Origin: Phycisphaerae bacterium
GTDB lineage: Bacteria > Planctomycetota > Phycisphaerae > Sedimentisphaerales > Anaerobacaceae
Direction of reading: 5' to 3'
Length of the DNA: 64,000 nt
NCBI GenBank assembly: GCA_012744475.1
Contig: JAAYBV010000006.1
Coordinates: forward strand, 1 to 64,000
Part shown: one piece after another, positions 1-9,620 of the stretch
How positions within the stretch are numbered: position 1 is the stretch's first letter
How the letters are laid out: every line of letters begins with the position of its first letter
Made by a program: the position numbers and the translations under genes
Notes under the pieces: generated by a model
Told to the model about the DNA's origin: nothing
Database searches by the model: none
What the model saw: only the letters and a program-made list of their open reading frames with translations

Positions 1-925
1 CGAGCACACCCGCCGGATCGTAACTGGACGCTGCCTGGCCCTGACTGACCAGCACGCCCATCGGGTTGGCCCGGCTGGCATCGTTGACGTCGTCGAACGC
101 GGTGCCGAAATACACGTCGTGCGTCGCCGCGAACTCGCCCGGCTCCCAGGCCAGAGACGTATCTCGCGGTACGTCCGTCGCCTCATTGGCCGGACTGGGG
201 TCGTCGGCCAGCTCCGCATTGGGGCCCTTGCCGAGCATGACGTCAGCCAACTCCTCCGCCGTCAGGACCCGACTGTAGATACGCACATCGTCCATGACAC
301 CATCGACGAACCGGCTCATAGGCTGCTCGTTCCCTATGGTCAGCGGGTCTGTCGATGCCTGAGGAGTACCGGATTCGCTATCGTCAAAAACCAGGTCGCC
401 ATTCTTGTAGAGCCGTCGCCCGTCTGTGGAATCATAGAGATAGGCATAGTGGGCCCACTCGCCGGCGACGATCACGCCCGTGACGCTGTTGACGTATGTC
501 CGCGCGCCACCGGTCATCGTGATGGGAAAATGAAAGCTGCCATCGGCGAATCCCAGCACCTCATAGTTCTCCGCGGCATCCAGGCCCTTGATGACAAAAC
601 CGTTGTAGTCCTTGTTCTGGGCCGCATTGAGCCAAAAAGCAATCGTCCACATGGTAAGATCCAGACTTGGATCATTGCCGCAGTCGAGGAAATCGTCGGA
701 CCCGTCAAACTCCAGGGCCTTGCCGAAGCGACCGGCCACCCACTGGGGGTCACCACCGAAAGTGCCGTCGTTGCCACAGCCGCTGATGTCCCGGGCCGTT
801 GTTCCCGTGCCCTCATCGAATTTCCACCAACCTACGAGCGTTGGGTCGCCGGCACGCACGACAGGGTTTCCCACCACGCTCACTGCGAAAACGCACAGTG
901 TCAATGCCACTAACTTCTTGCACAT
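1..925 (-). CDS. LamG-domain exported protein, 3' end outside the window
   Basis: The reading frame is open from an ATG at 925, with GGAGG just upstream, to the window edge, so the C-terminus is missing. Residues about 1-25 form a signal peptide (MCKKLVALTLCVFAVSV...). A LamG/concanavalin-like domain follows, starting near LVGWWKFDEGTG and ending near DGVMDDVRIYSRVLTAEEL. Then comes the start of an Ig/Fn3-like module ([19 protein letters not shown]). The same module occurs in the protein encoded at 1968-4856 and the DNA is visibly similar there. LamG domains usually bind glycans or proteins, so a surface or secreted sugar-binding role is inferred. A pseudopilin gene and a second LamG gene lie upstream on the same strand and may form an operon with it. 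Confidence 0.85.
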   Translation of the reverse strand, partial: MCKKLVALTLCVFAVSVVGNPVVRAGDPTLVGWWKFDEGTGTTARDISGCGNDGTFGGDPQWVAGRFGKALEFDGSDDFLDCGNDPSLDLTMWTIAFWLNAAQNKDYNGFVIKGLDAAENYEVLGFADGSFHFPITMTGGARTYVNSVTGVIVAGEWAHYAYLYDSTDGRRLYKNGDLVFDDSESGTPQASTDPLTIGNEQPMSRFVDGVMDDVRIYSRVLTAEELADVMLGKGPNAELADDPSPANEATDVPRDTSLAWEPGEFAATHDVYFGTAFDDVNDASRANPMGVLVSQGQAASSYDPAGVL

Positions 926-1153
926 GGTCGTCCTCCTTCACTGAACCTTGTCCGCTCGAACCTTGCTCCGAAGACATATTACAACCTGTGCTGCTGTACC
1001 AACGACAAGACTCATTCATTCCCAAGCTTGCCTGGCCGAAGGCAGGGGCCGCCTCTCGCCCCTCCGGAGTCATTGAAACCGTCGCTCTGGCCTAACCACC
1101 TCCCTTCCTGCCCTGGGTCGATGCTGCTCCCCTCGTCTTCTTCTTTTCGCACC

Positions 1154-1939
1154 TCACCGTGTTCCGATCGCCGTCTCGTACCCGAACTTGCCCCAGATCC
1201 CGTACTGCACCCATTGCACATCCTCACGGCCTTCTTCGGTCGCCGGGCCCCAGATCCCCGGATGCGACCGAACGCTGTCGCGTCCTCTCTTGATTGTTTC
1301 AAGGCCTTGCCACTTGTGATATGTCGCATGGCCGTCCGCATAGGTGAAGTTCGTCCCGTCCCCATGGCGAGTCGTCGGCTGGTCCCACCAGGCGGCCTGA
1401 TTGTAGCGAGTGGAATACGCATCAGGACTGGCGAGGCCCTCGTCAATGAACACGAGTCTCTGCCCCGGTCGCGGGACCTGTAGTCTTCTCTTGAACTGGG
1501 GGCTGCCGTCAACCGATCGGCCGTTGATGGAGATCATCATGGCGTACGTCAGCAGTTCCCCGCGGTATCCCGTGGGGCACCGATACAGATCCTCTGCCCT
1601 GACATACGGCCACAGAGCACCGCTCCGAATCCCGTCGAGTTGGTCTTTCTCGGGCAACTGGCCTCCTTGCGCCCAATCAGAGGCCCACGTCACACCGACC
1701 CACGGCTCGCCGTAGAGGTTCTTCCATGTGCCGCCGGCCTCGCTGCTGACCAGCTTGTCGTCGTTGTCATCGGCGTACAGGATCCACGACAGTTGCAGTT
1801 GCTTGAGATTGCTCAGACAGGCCGCACGTTGCCCCTGCTCTCGAGCCCTCTTGAGAGTGGGCATCAAGATGGCCATCAAGACGGCGATGACCGCAATCAC
1901 CACCAGCAATTCAATAAGAGTAAATGCACTCCGCCTCAT
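1154..1939 (-). CDS. Type II secretion-like pseudopilin, H-X9-DG type
   Basis: This 261-residue protein starts with a short basic leader and the prepilin N-methylation motif [18 protein letters not shown], the hydrophobic helix that prepilin peptidase processes and that anchors the subunit in the membrane. Near residues 191-203 it has [12 protein letters not shown], the H-X9-DG signature typical of planctomycete and verrucomicrobial pseudopilins. The residue before F is Ala rather than the Gly of classical prepilins, which is common in this group. GGGAG lies about 10 bases before the ATG. The gene sits 28 bases after a LamG gene and before another, so the three are probably co-transcribed. 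No secretion ATPase, secretin or prepilin peptidase is in the window. The cargo or role is unknown. Confidence 0.88.
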   Translation of the reverse strand: MRRSAFTLIELLVVIAVIAVLMAILMPTLKRAREQGQRAACLSNLKQLQLSWILYADDNDDKLVSSEAGGTWKNLYGEPWVGVTWASDWAQGGQLPEKDQLDGIRSGALWPYVRAEDLYRCPTGYRGELLTYAMMISINGRSVDGSPQFKRRLQVPRPGQRLVFIDEGLASPDAYSTRYNQAAWWDQPTTRHGDGTNFTYADGHATYHKWQGLETIKRGRDSVRSHPGIWGPATEEGREDVQWVQYGIWGKFGYETAIGTR

Positions 1940-1967
1940 AAGGAAGGGACTCCCGCTGAAGCCGACC

Positions 1968-4856
1968 TCAGAACGGCTTGTGCCTTGGCGCAGTTTGATC
2001 CGCTAGCCAGAGGATCTCGCTTGGCGATAGGGCCCGGCCGTAGAGACGCACCTCATCAATCGGGCCGTGCCAGACGCGCTCCGTCAAGGTGTCGATGGAG
2101 CCAATCAGAACCCGGTATGAGGTCGCCCCTATTGGTCCGGATACTGCCTGCTCAACGTCCAGCACCCCATCGATATAGAGCATCTGACGTTGGCTGTCAT
2201 ACGTGCCCGCCACGTGGTGCCATTCGCCATCGTCCACCGTGCTGCTGCTGAACAGATACGGGCTGGGCGGACACGTCCACTCAAGACCTGCTTGAATGCC
2301 GTTCCGTTGCAGACGCCAGCCCAGACCTCTGGTGAAAATGGCCTGCCACCCAAGCGTAAACCCATCGTCTCTCACCCAGCAGGCGACCGTCATCGCCTCG
2401 GTGAGGTTCATTGCCTCATCGTTACCCAGATCGACGTACCCGTTGGTACCGCTAAACAGGATGGCCTGACCGTGTCGGCCTGTGGTCCATTCCGGGGTAC
2501 CGTCCGTGAACGTCCCATCGAGCCCGTTGGCGGAACCGTCGTGGGTATTGCCTTCAAAAGCATAGTAGGCCACCAGACCCTTGTCGCCCGGATCGGCCGC
2601 GGTGATGTATTGGGGTGTCCAGGGATACAGGCGGATGTCATCGATAAACACCACACCCGTCGCGCCGGTACCCTCAAGTCCGATGGTCAAGGTAGTGACG
2701 TCGCTCAGATCGGAGGCTGCCGCAGACAAATCGATGTTCCACGCCTGCCACGCCGGCCGCGCAATGTCGGCAGGATCGCCATCATAGACGACTCTGGTGT
2801 TATTGATCTCAACATACAACCGGGCCTCGCCATTCTCCGGATCGCCGTGGAAGTACAGCGACAGGCTTTGGATGCCATTGGTCGTCCAATTCTGTGCCAG
2901 CGCGTACTCCGTTTCCGAGACGGAAACGTTTGTATTGTCATAGGACAGCGGCATGGATTGCCGGCCGCCGTGGACGATCGTCCGCTCGGCAAAGGGAGCG
3001 TTCAAGTAGCCGACGGTCGAGCCTGTGTTGTTGATCCAACCGTCGATCCACGTGTCGAAGATGGTTGTGCCGGCGTCGACGTCGTCGTTGTAGCTCTCGA
3101 AATCCTCGACGACGAGGAACTCCTGGGCCGTGAAACTCCAGACCTCGCCTTCCCACACCGGGATCGCATCGGCCTCGTTGACCTCGTTCACTCTCCAGTA
3201 ATAGGTCGTCGCCAAGGTCAGCGCCTCCGGGGTATAGCCGGCTGCACCCGTCGTACCCACCAGACTCAGCGCGTTTGGATCGGTGCCATAGTAAACTTCA
3301 TGTGAGACGGCTTCGCGACCCGCACGCCAACTCAGCGACGAATCCACCGCCACGCCGGTAGCTCCGTCGGTTGGCTGTGGCTCGCGGGCTTGGGCGGGGA
3401 TGAACAGGAAGCGGACCTCACTGAGTCCATACTGTCCCATCATCCCGTAGCCGCTGTTGACATTCAGACGGACGAACCGGGCCGGAGTCCCGCCGAACTC
3501 GACGGCGGTGTTTGCCTCGTATGTCGCCTTGGCGGTGGCCCGGGCGAGATCGACGTCGCCCAGACTCGTCCAGTCGATCCCGTTCTCGGAGCACTCGACC
3601 GTCACGTTCTTGATTCCGAAGCCCAGGAGCAGTTCGAACTGGACGTTGTAGTTCCAGACGAGCATCTGGTGCAGCTTGTAGACGCGATCGAACTGATACT
3701 GTATCCACAGGGGGTCGGCTCCTGGTGTGGCCAGCCACATGTCGTCGCTGGCGGTCGAATGCTGATCGCCGGCGTCAAGCCCTGAACCGTTGACTGTGTT
3801 CTCGGGTCCCACGCCCGGCTCCGAGATCCCGTTGCTCGTGGCAACGATTGCTCCGACCGGATAGGCCACCGGCTCAGTCGTGAAGCTCCAGACCTCACCT
3901 TTGTAGATCGTATTGTCGGGCGCAGCGTTGACTTCATCTATGCGCCAGTAGTAGGTCGTCTCAAAACCGAGCACGCCGATCGGATCGTAGGTGGCCGCCG
4001 TCTGCCCCTGGCTAACGAGCACATTCATCGGATTGGCCCGGCTCCCATCGTTGACGTCATCGAACACGGTGCCGAAATACACGTCGTGTGTGGCTGCGAA
4101 TTCGCCCGCCGACCAGCGCAGGACCACGTCACGAGGGAGGTCTGCGGTGCCGTCCTCCGGGTACGGGTCGGAGCTCATGGCGGCGTCACCACGCATGACC
4201 TTGCGAATCTGGTCCGCCGCCAGGGCCTCATCGTAGATTTGCAGGTCGTCCACCAAGCCCTGGAACCAGCCCATGCTGTGACCGGAGTTGGACCCGACGA
4301 AGATCCGGGTGCCCGTGGCCCAGAGCGTGCCGGCGGTGCTGATGGAAGTCCCTTCTTCAATGCCGTTGACGAAGATGCGCATCGGCCCGTCATTCTCGGC
4401 CATGATGGTCACGTGATACCACGTATCCGGGACGATCACTGTCGTGCCGGACACGTGGCGCTCCGCACCCACCCACAGGTAGTGATGAAACTGGCCGGCC
4501 GCGTTGATTCGCAGTTGGTGCGACCAGCTTGTGGTCGGTCCCGACGCGTCCGTCCGCGTGATGACCGCCGCCGCGTCCGTTCTGGCCGGCCTGATCCACG
4601 CGGCAATCGTATAAACGGATGGGTTTGTGGGCGATGGAATGTCCACGTAGTCGTCCACCCCGTCGAAGGAGATCGCTTGACGGACCCGTCCCTTTTCGTA
4701 ACTTGCCTGCCCTCCGCTGAACGTCCCGTTGGCCGTGCCGGCCACGTCGTTCAGGTTTCCATCGAAAGGCCAATGGCCCACGAACTCGGCCGAGGCGCCG
4801 CTGTCGAACGTCAGCAGCACGGCCAGGCCCATCAACACGATCCACCTCTCGCACAT
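1968..4856 (-). CDS. Multi-domain exported LamG / discoidin-like protein
   Basis: The 962-residue protein begins with a signal peptide (about 1-23, ending GASA). Modules in order: LamG about 25-225; Fn3/Ig-like about 230-330 ([20 protein letters not shown]); a discoidin (F5/8 type C)-like segment about 335-485 ([25 protein letters not shown]); a second Fn3-like module about 490-580; a jelly-roll-like module from [11 protein letters not shown] about 580-745; and a second LamG about 755-955. There is no catalytic motif, so a carbohydrate-binding or adhesion role at the cell surface is inferred. GGAGG lies 6 bases before the ATG. A near-consensus promoter 370 bases upstream (5257-5229) would give an unusually long leader. 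A pseudopilin gene follows after 28 bases. Confidence 0.88.
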   Translation of the reverse strand: MCERWIVLMGLAVLLTFDSGASAEFVGHWPFDGNLNDVAGTANGTFSGGQASYEKGRVRQAISFDGVDDYVDIPSPTNPSVYTIAAWIRPARTDAAAVITRTDASGPTTSWSHQLRINAAGQFHHYLWVGAERHVSGTTVIVPDTWYHVTIMAENDGPMRIFVNGIEEGTSISTAGTLWATGTRIFVGSNSGHSMGWFQGLVDDLQIYDEALAADQIRKVMRGDAAMSSDPYPEDGTADLPRDVVLRWSAGEFAATHDVYFGTVFDDVNDGSRANPMNVLVSQGQTAATYDPIGVLGFETTYYWRIDEVNAAPDNTIYKGEVWSFTTEPVAYPVGAIVATSNGISEPGVGPENTVNGSGLDAGDQHSTASDDMWLATPGADPLWIQYQFDRVYKLHQMLVWNYNVQFELLLGFGIKNVTVECSENGIDWTSLGDVDLARATAKATYEANTAVEFGGTPARFVRLNVNSGYGMMGQYGLSEVRFLFIPAQAREPQPTDGATGVAVDSSLSWRAGREAVSHEVYYGTDPNALSLVGTTGAAGYTPEALTLATTYYWRVNEVNEADAIPVWEGEVWSFTAQEFLVVEDFESYNDDVDAGTTIFDTWIDGWINNTGSTVGYLNAPFAERTIVHGGRQSMPLSYDNTNVSVSETEYALAQNWTTNGIQSLSLYFHGDPENGEARLYVEINNTRVVYDGDPADIARPAWQAWNIDLSAAASDLSDVTTLTIGLEGTGATGVVFIDDIRLYPWTPQYITAADPGDKGLVAYYAFEGNTHDGSANGLDGTFTDGTPEWTTGRHGQAILFSGTNGYVDLGNDEAMNLTEAMTVACWVRDDGFTLGWQAIFTRGLGWRLQRNGIQAGLEWTCPPSPYLFSSSTVDDGEWHHVAGTYDSQRQMLYIDGVLDVEQAVSGPIGATSYRVLIGSIDTLTERVWHGPIDEVRLYGRALSPSEILWLADQTAPRHKPF

Positions 4857-5381
4857 GACAATCCTCCTTCAGCAAAGACTCAAAACGCCAACGTTTGGGC
4901 CCCACGTGGAGGCATGCGTTCGGGGTAGTGAGTCGATACCCTTGTTCTTTCGACGCTCGTATGTGGCTGCCTGAGCCGTCTGAGTCTTTCCGTGCTCCGA
5001 TGAGGGTACGGAGAGGGTCTGCCGGCAACCTCCTTTCTACGTAGAAATACGTATAGCGCGATGAATGACGAAATGATCTTGGGAATGCCGCGTGAGCCGG
5101 GCATCCGGTCCCCCATCAGCCATGTGTCTGCGATCACGCAGTGCATCAGGGCCTCCGATCCCCGGGCCGCGGTGCTGTCTCAAGAGCAGTGAAACCGCCT
5201 TCCGTCCTAACGCACGCGACCCTTCTCCTTTATAGCAGACGGTCCGTTCGCATTCAACAGGATTTCCTGCCGTGCCGACACCGTTCTGCGGATGTGTGGG
5301 ATGAACCGCCCCGAGTTTCCCATGAGTGCTGCAAGAAACCCGCGCGCTCCTAAGGCCTGATCGGCGAAAGGGAATGTGACG
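4857..5381 (-). other. 525-bp gene-free leader/intergenic region
   Basis: No convincing gene is present. On the minus strand the region holds a sigma70-type promoter (5257-5229), then a stretch reading GTAGAAAGGAGGTTG near 5028-5042 that matches the complement of the 16S rRNA 3' tail but has no start codon at a proper distance, and finally the ribosome-binding site of the LamG gene. If the promoter is real, about 365 bases of this region form the 5' untranslated leader of that gene. Confidence 0.5.
5229..5257 (-). promoter_or_regulatory. Sigma70-like promoter for the LamG operon
   Basis: On the minus strand, TTGAAT at 5257-5252 and TATAAA at 5234-5229 are separated by exactly 17 bases. The predicted transcript would start near 5222 and read into the LamG gene at 4856. 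Confidence 0.55.
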
Positions 5382-5975
5382 CTACGGCTTGGCGGCAGCG
5401 AGCTTGGCTTTCACCTCGTCGGTGAGGTCGGGGCAGCCGCCGGAATAGACTACCTTCTGCATCGCGATCACGCCGGCGAACGTCTCCGACAGCGGCAGCC
5501 CATTCGGGTCGACCGCCAGCACCAGGCCGAACCCTCTGGCGCTCGCCAGCTCGCTGGTGATGCGGGCGATCCTGTCGTAGGTCTGCTGCGTCCAGAGCTG
5601 CTGCTTGAGTGACATCTGGCGGTCGAGGAATTCCTTGCGGCTCTCATAACGGCCTTGCATCTCCATGATGCGGTCGAGCTGCTTGAGGTAGTCGTTGCTG
5701 CCGATCGTGAACGTCTTGAGGGCCTGCTCCTGCTCGTTGATCTGGCGGGCAAGCTGCTCCAGCTCGTTGTTGGCCCCGGTGCGTTCGGCCAGGATCGCTC
5801 TGCGGCGTTCGGCGCCGGCGCCCAGATCGCGGAGGATCTCTAGGACACGGACGACCGCGATCGTCTGCGGCCCCGGCGACGGGCGATTCGCGGCGCTGCT
5901 GAGGACCGACAGGTCCGGCAGGGAACAGACGACGATGCCTGCGAGGCAAATCAGCAGTGCGATTCTCATCTTCAT
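5382..5975 (-). CDS. OmpH/Skp-like periplasmic coiled-coil protein
   Basis: The chosen ATG at 5975 gives about 197 residues starting MKMRIALLICLAGIVV, a signal peptide, with a purine-rich GGAAAGGG upstream. The open frame extends 22 codons further, but that part looks non-coding. The mature protein starts with an ILRDLGAGAERR region and continues with a long charged helix (about residues 55-145: ELEQLARQINEQEQALKTF through KEFLDRQMSLKQQ), which suggests a coiled coil. It ends in a small domain with GFGLVLAVDPNGLP...VVYSGGCPDLTDEV. This layout matches the OmpH/Skp family, periplasmic chaperones of outer-membrane proteins. Family membership is from pattern, not from a search. It stands apart from the other genes here. 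Confidence 0.7.
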   Translation of the reverse strand: MKMRIALLICLAGIVVCSLPDLSVLSSAANRPSPGPQTIAVVRVLEILRDLGAGAERRRAILAERTGANNELEQLARQINEQEQALKTFTIGSNDYLKQLDRIMEMQGRYESRKEFLDRQMSLKQQLWTQQTYDRIARITSELASARGFGLVLAVDPNGLPLSETFAGVIAMQKVVYSGGCPDLTDEVKAKLAAAKP

Positions 5976-6062
5976 GGATGGCCCTTTCCGTATTCGCTTT
6001 TCCCAAACGGCTTGGTTTGTCGTCTTCCACACGCGCGACACACGACCGGTTCGTTGCCGGCC

Positions 6063-6536
6063 TTACCCCGCGTCGCGACCCAGTTCGTGGGCCAGCAGGT
6101 GCAGACTGTCTCTAAGCCGCCCGAGGTAGTCGGGTTCGCTGATCTCCATCACCTGCATGGCTTGGCGCAGTTTCGAGCGGACAAACCCGCAGGCCCGCTC
6201 GACATCCTCGACCATCGCCTTGAGCTGTTCTGCGTCACACGCGAGGATGTCGATGATCAGGCCGCAGTAATCTCCCTGCGGATCGGGCACCGCCAAGTCC
6301 AGCCGCCGGTCCGTTTCCACGACCTCGAACCGCAGGTCGGGCAGCTCATAGACGATGGCCGCCGCCTCGCCCACGCGCCAGTAGACGCCGGCGATCGACA
6401 GCACGACCTCGTCGGCCGTCGGAAAGACCTCGGACAAAGCGATGGAGCGTTTCTTGAAACCGATCTCCGAGACCCCATGAAGCCCCTTGTATCCTACCGT
6501 CATCCTGTAGCGGTCGAGGTCAGGCATGCCCGCCAT
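6063..6536 (-). CDS. Conserved hypothetical protein
   Basis: I do not recognise this family. The best start is the ATG at 6536 (MAGMPDLDRYRMTVGYKG), with GGGAGG 9 bases upstream, giving about 157 residues. A longer open frame upstream is low-complexity and unlikely to be translated. The protein is soluble and mixed alpha/beta: an N-terminal beta-rich part (VVLSIAGVYWRVGEAAAIVYELPDLRFEVVE), an acidic GDYCGLIIDILACDAEQ segment, and a helical C-terminus. No signal peptide, membrane segment or metal motif is visible. It is transcribed divergently from the phospholipase-D-like gene and lies 87 bases after the OmpH-like start. Confidence 0.6.
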   Translation of the reverse strand: MAGMPDLDRYRMTVGYKGLHGVSEIGFKKRSIALSEVFPTADEVVLSIAGVYWRVGEAAAIVYELPDLRFEVVETDRRLDLAVPDPQGDYCGLIIDILACDAEQLKAMVEDVERACGFVRSKLRQAMQVMEISEPDYLGRLRDSLHLLAHELGRDAG

Positions 6537-6642
6537 TCTACGCCGCCTCCCGAGTGACAATCCACCCCATACCCCCCACCGGCTCCTGCCGCCCGGGGCC
6601 TGTAGTTTCTGGACGGGCTTCACCGCCTGTCGTACGATTTCT

Positions 6643-6671
6643 TTGCCTGCGCGCAGAGACCGCGTTACAAT
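6643..6671 (+). promoter_or_regulatory. Possible promoter of the phospholipase-D-like gene
   Basis: TTGCCT at 6643-6648 and TACAAT at 6666-6671 have a 17-base spacer. The start codon lies about 170 bases downstream. The -35 box is only a partial match. Confidence 0.35.
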
Positions 6672-6847
6672 CACCGCGCAACCTTGAGACTATGCTGCTT
6701 GGCGCAACGAGAAGAGGCTCACGATGACGGCTCTGTTGGGCGCCCGAACCCCCATGGGTGGCCAGGGGGCCGATGCGCACGGGCGCCGGCACATGCAGGA
6801 AGAACAGAACTCTTTGCCGAGAAGCGAAGGCGGAAAGGAGCGCGATC

Positions 6848-8506
6848 ATGCGCGTTTCGAACACGACGAACGGTCTGAAGGTGTACGCGGTTGGAGGAAC
6901 CTACGTCGTCCTGCTGGGATTCGATCTGCCCCAGGCGGACTGCGACGGGCTTCTGGGTTTCTCGATTCATCGCACCGACCACACCGAGAACGAGGCCTAT
7001 TACCTGTCGGGGATGAAGGCATTCGCGGAAACCGATCCCGGCTTTCCCGCCGGCTCGCTGTACTTGACGCGCGATCACCCGATCCAGAGCTTTCAGTGGG
7101 CGGACTATTCCGCCAAACCGGGGCATCACTACAAGTACACCATCGCCGCGTTGAAGGGCAGTCCGGCGAACTTGGTCGCCCACGCGACGACCGCGATCGA
7201 GATCACCACCGAAAGTCCCGAGACGGGCAACCACGATGTCTACTTCAATCGCGGAGTCACGTCGTCCCAGGAGTACATCCGCCGGTTCGGCGACCGCGAC
7301 CCCGAGGAGGTGCCCAATCGAAAGGCCTTCGAGTGGCTGTCGCGCGGTCTGAACGAGGCCCTGGAGGGCTTCCTGCGTTCGTGCGTGCCGAGCCGGCACG
7401 CGCTGCGCATCGCGGCCTACGAGTTCAACTACGCCCGGTTCCTCGACGTCGTCCGAGAGACGTTGGACCGAGGTGTCGACATCCAGATCGTATACGACGC
7501 ACGGGGCGACTACCCCAGGGACGCAAACCGTCAGGCCGTGGCCACTGCGGGACTGGCGCGCGCCTGCTCGGAGCGGACGCGTCCGGCCTCCTATATCTCC
7601 CACAACAAGTTCATCGTGAAACTCGAGAATGGCCAGCCCCTTTCCGTCTGGACCGGCGGCACGAACTTCTCGGAGGGCGGCATCTACGGCCATTCCAACG
7701 CCGCTCACGTGGTCGAAGAGCCCGCCATCGCCGCCAAGTTTCTGGACTACTGGAGCGAGCTTTCGCACGACCCGCTTAGCGCGCCGCTCAAGAATCGTGT
7801 GGAGGCGATCTCCCCGCTGCCGGCCGGGCCGCCACCGGCGGGGACGAGCGTGCTGTTCAGCCCGCGCAACAGCCTTGATGCACTCGATTGGTACGCGGAC
7901 CTCGCCCTGAACGCCACCGACGGGCTGTTCATGACGTTCGCCTTCGGCATGAACGACGTTTTCAAGAACGTCTACCGAAACGGGCGTGCGCGGTTCCGCC
8001 TGGCGTTGCTGGACAAGAAGACGCGCTCGATGGCGCCCGGGGTGCAGCGCGACGCCGAGGAAGCCGAGATTCAGGCGCTGCGCAACATGCCGGAAAACGT
8101 GTTTGCCATCGGCGACTTCATCCGCACGAACCAGATCGACGGCTGGGTGAAGGAACGACTTAACAAGCTGAATTCACACGTGCGGTACGTGCACAACAAG
8201 TTCATGCTCGTCGATCCGCTCACGGACGATCCGATCGTGGTCGCTGGCTCGGCCAACTTCAGCGACGCTTCGACGCGGCGCAACGACGAGAACATGGTGA
8301 TCACGCGCGGCAACAAACGCGTCGCCGACGTCTACCTGGGCGAGTTCATGCGGCTGTACAGCCACCATGCGTTCCGCGAATCGCTGCAATGGCGAAAGGC
8401 CGACGACCCGCCGAAGCCGTTGAGGACCGACGATTGGTGGCGCGATTACTTCGCGCAGACGCCTCGCGCCACGCGCAGACGCTTCTTCGCCCGCTCGCAG
8501 GCGTAG
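6848..8506 (+). CDS. Phospholipase D-like (HKD) family protein
   Basis: The ATG at 6848 follows AAAGGAG and gives about 552 residues (MRVSNTTNGLKVYAV); an earlier in-frame ATG at 6758 has no such support. The protein carries two PLD-type half-sites. The second is canonical, near residue 448: HNKFMLVD followed by GSANFSDAS. The first, near residue 252, is HNKFIVKLEN followed by WTGGTNFSEGG, with Leu where the family Asp is expected. The two halves of PLD enzymes jointly form a phosphodiesterase or phosphatidyl-transferase active site through a phosphohistidine. No signal peptide or membrane helix is visible, so it is probably cytoplasmic. The N-terminal 170 residues look beta-rich and may recognise the substrate. 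The substrate is unknown; lipid and nucleic acid are both possible. Confidence 0.8.
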   Translation: MRVSNTTNGLKVYAVGGTYVVLLGFDLPQADCDGLLGFSIHRTDHTENEAYYLSGMKAFAETDPGFPAGSLYLTRDHPIQSFQWADYSAKPGHHYKYTIAALKGSPANLVAHATTAIEITTESPETGNHDVYFNRGVTSSQEYIRRFGDRDPEEVPNRKAFEWLSRGLNEALEGFLRSCVPSRHALRIAAYEFNYARFLDVVRETLDRGVDIQIVYDARGDYPRDANRQAVATAGLARACSERTRPASYISHNKFIVKLENGQPLSVWTGGTNFSEGGIYGHSNAAHVVEEPAIAAKFLDYWSELSHDPLSAPLKNRVEAISPLPAGPPPAGTSVLFSPRNSLDALDWYADLALNATDGLFMTFAFGMNDVFKNVYRNGRARFRLALLDKKTRSMAPGVQRDAEEAEIQALRNMPENVFAIGDFIRTNQIDGWVKERLNKLNSHVRYVHNKFMLVDPLTDDPIVVAGSANFSDASTRRNDENMVITRGNKRVADVYLGEFMRLYSHHAFRESLQWRKADDPPKPLRTDDWWRDYFAQTPRATRRRFFARSQA

Positions 8507-8580
8507 CAGCACGGGATGGTGTCGAGGATCATGGCATGCACCGGACGGCACGTCTGTTGCCTCGCGAACCGGGGGCTGCC

Positions 8581-8630
8581 GCCTATGCCTCCCGATGCTG
8601 CATAGGGCATAGGCATCACCTCCTTTCTAC
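8581..8630. other. Hairpin plus 16S-tail-like sequence between converging genes
   Basis: GCCTATGC (8581-8588) pairs with GCATAGGC (8607-8614). Immediately beyond, the plus strand reads ATCACCTCCTTTCTA, equal to the 3' end of bacterial 16S rRNA; its complement is an extended Shine-Dalgarno sequence on the minus strand. No U-tract follows, so it is not a standard terminator. Confidence 0.45.
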
Positions 8631-8660
8631 TGCGTCTCGTTGTTATGCTCGCATTTCCCG

Positions 8661-9587
8661 CTACGGAGTCGCTTCGGTCCCATAGCCCGGCCGGCCCCAG
8701 GTGACGCGTTGGAGCCGCTGCAAGTCGTAGAGCCCGTCCTCGGTCTGCACTTTGTAGCCGTAGTCCCGCCTGTCGTGCGGCAATGCCACCTCGCTGAGGA
8801 TGTCATAGTCAATGACTTCAGTGAAAAGGTCGCCCACAGGACTAAGTATGCGAGGGATGGCGACGGTCTCGCGGCCCTTCCACCTCCAGTGTTCGCCGTG
8901 ACCGTCGGCGAAGGAAAGCGTGGTCCCGGACGCATGGCGAAGGGGAGGCGGGTCGCCAGACCACCACATCGGATGAAGGTAGAATACACGGAAATCATCC
9001 CGAACGTGCTGGCCGAGGTCGATGAAGACCGCCCGCTTGCCAGGACCGGGACGCGCGATCTGGTCCAGACGCGTCAAATACAGGACGGTTCCGCCCACTC
9101 GCTTGCCTATGTGACTCAACGTCTCTGGGTCCTCACTGTCCATGCAAGTTCCGTCCACCGGCGCGCCGTTGGCGCCCGAAACGATGCCGTAGGTTGAGAG
9201 GTGGCCGGGCGCGCCGTTGGGGCAGCGATAGAAATCCACATCATTGATGTAGGGCCAGAGGCTCCCCTTGTCGGGATGCTCCATGATTGCCAAACGGTCC
9301 GTCTGCTCGAAGGCCCTGCCCAGCCAGCCGAATGCTCTTGGGGCACGTGGATCACTTGGGAACCCTGCCACGGATGGACCAGTGACTCTGCCCATGACAA
9401 GACAACCGTTGTGTTCCTGTGCGTACATCAGCCAGGCGAGTGTGAGCTGGCGGAGGTTGCTCAGGCAGACGGCGCGCCGGGCCTGCTCGCGGGCGGCGTG
9501 GAGGGCCGGAACCAGCAACGCCAGCAGCAGCACAATCACCGCGATGACCACCAGCAGCTCGATCAGTGTAAACGCCCGTTTCTTCAT
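8661..9587 (-). CDS. Type II secretion-like pseudopilin, H-X9-DG type
   Basis: This 308-residue protein has leader MKKR, then [22 protein letters not shown], the prepilin helix cleaved at the A/F junction. Near residues 252-263 it has [12 protein letters not shown], the H-X9-DG motif, followed by [12 protein letters not shown]. The CPNGAP and [12 protein letters not shown] segments are typical of the family. A G-rich ribosome-binding sequence lies about 8 bases before the ATG at 9587. It is first-described here of two pseudopilin subtypes: its closest match in the window is the one at 1154, while its two upstream neighbours end in DW instead of DG. It lies 33 bases downstream of the next pseudopilin stop, so the three genes at 8661-11679 probably form one minus-strand unit. 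Confidence 0.87.
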   Translation of the reverse strand: MKKRAFTLIELLVVIAVIVLLLALLVPALHAAREQARRAVCLSNLRQLTLAWLMYAQEHNGCLVMGRVTGPSVAGFPSDPRAPRAFGWLGRAFEQTDRLAIMEHPDKGSLWPYINDVDFYRCPNGAPGHLSTYGIVSGANGAPVDGTCMDSEDPETLSHIGKRVGGTVLYLTRLDQIARPGPGKRAVFIDLGQHVRDDFRVFYLHPMWWSGDPPPLRHASGTTLSFADGHGEHWRWKGRETVAIPRILSPVGDLFTEVIDYDILSEVALPHDRRDYGYKVQTEDGLYDLQRLQRVTWGRPGYGTEATP

Positions 9588-9620
9588 TGCCTCAGCCCCC
9601 GCGGCGCCTGAGCAGGGTCC

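Noticed and set aside
4857-5222. A riboswitch in the long LamG leader
   Set aside because: I compared it by eye with c-di-GMP and cobalamin consensus elements and found no match; kept only as an unexplained leader.
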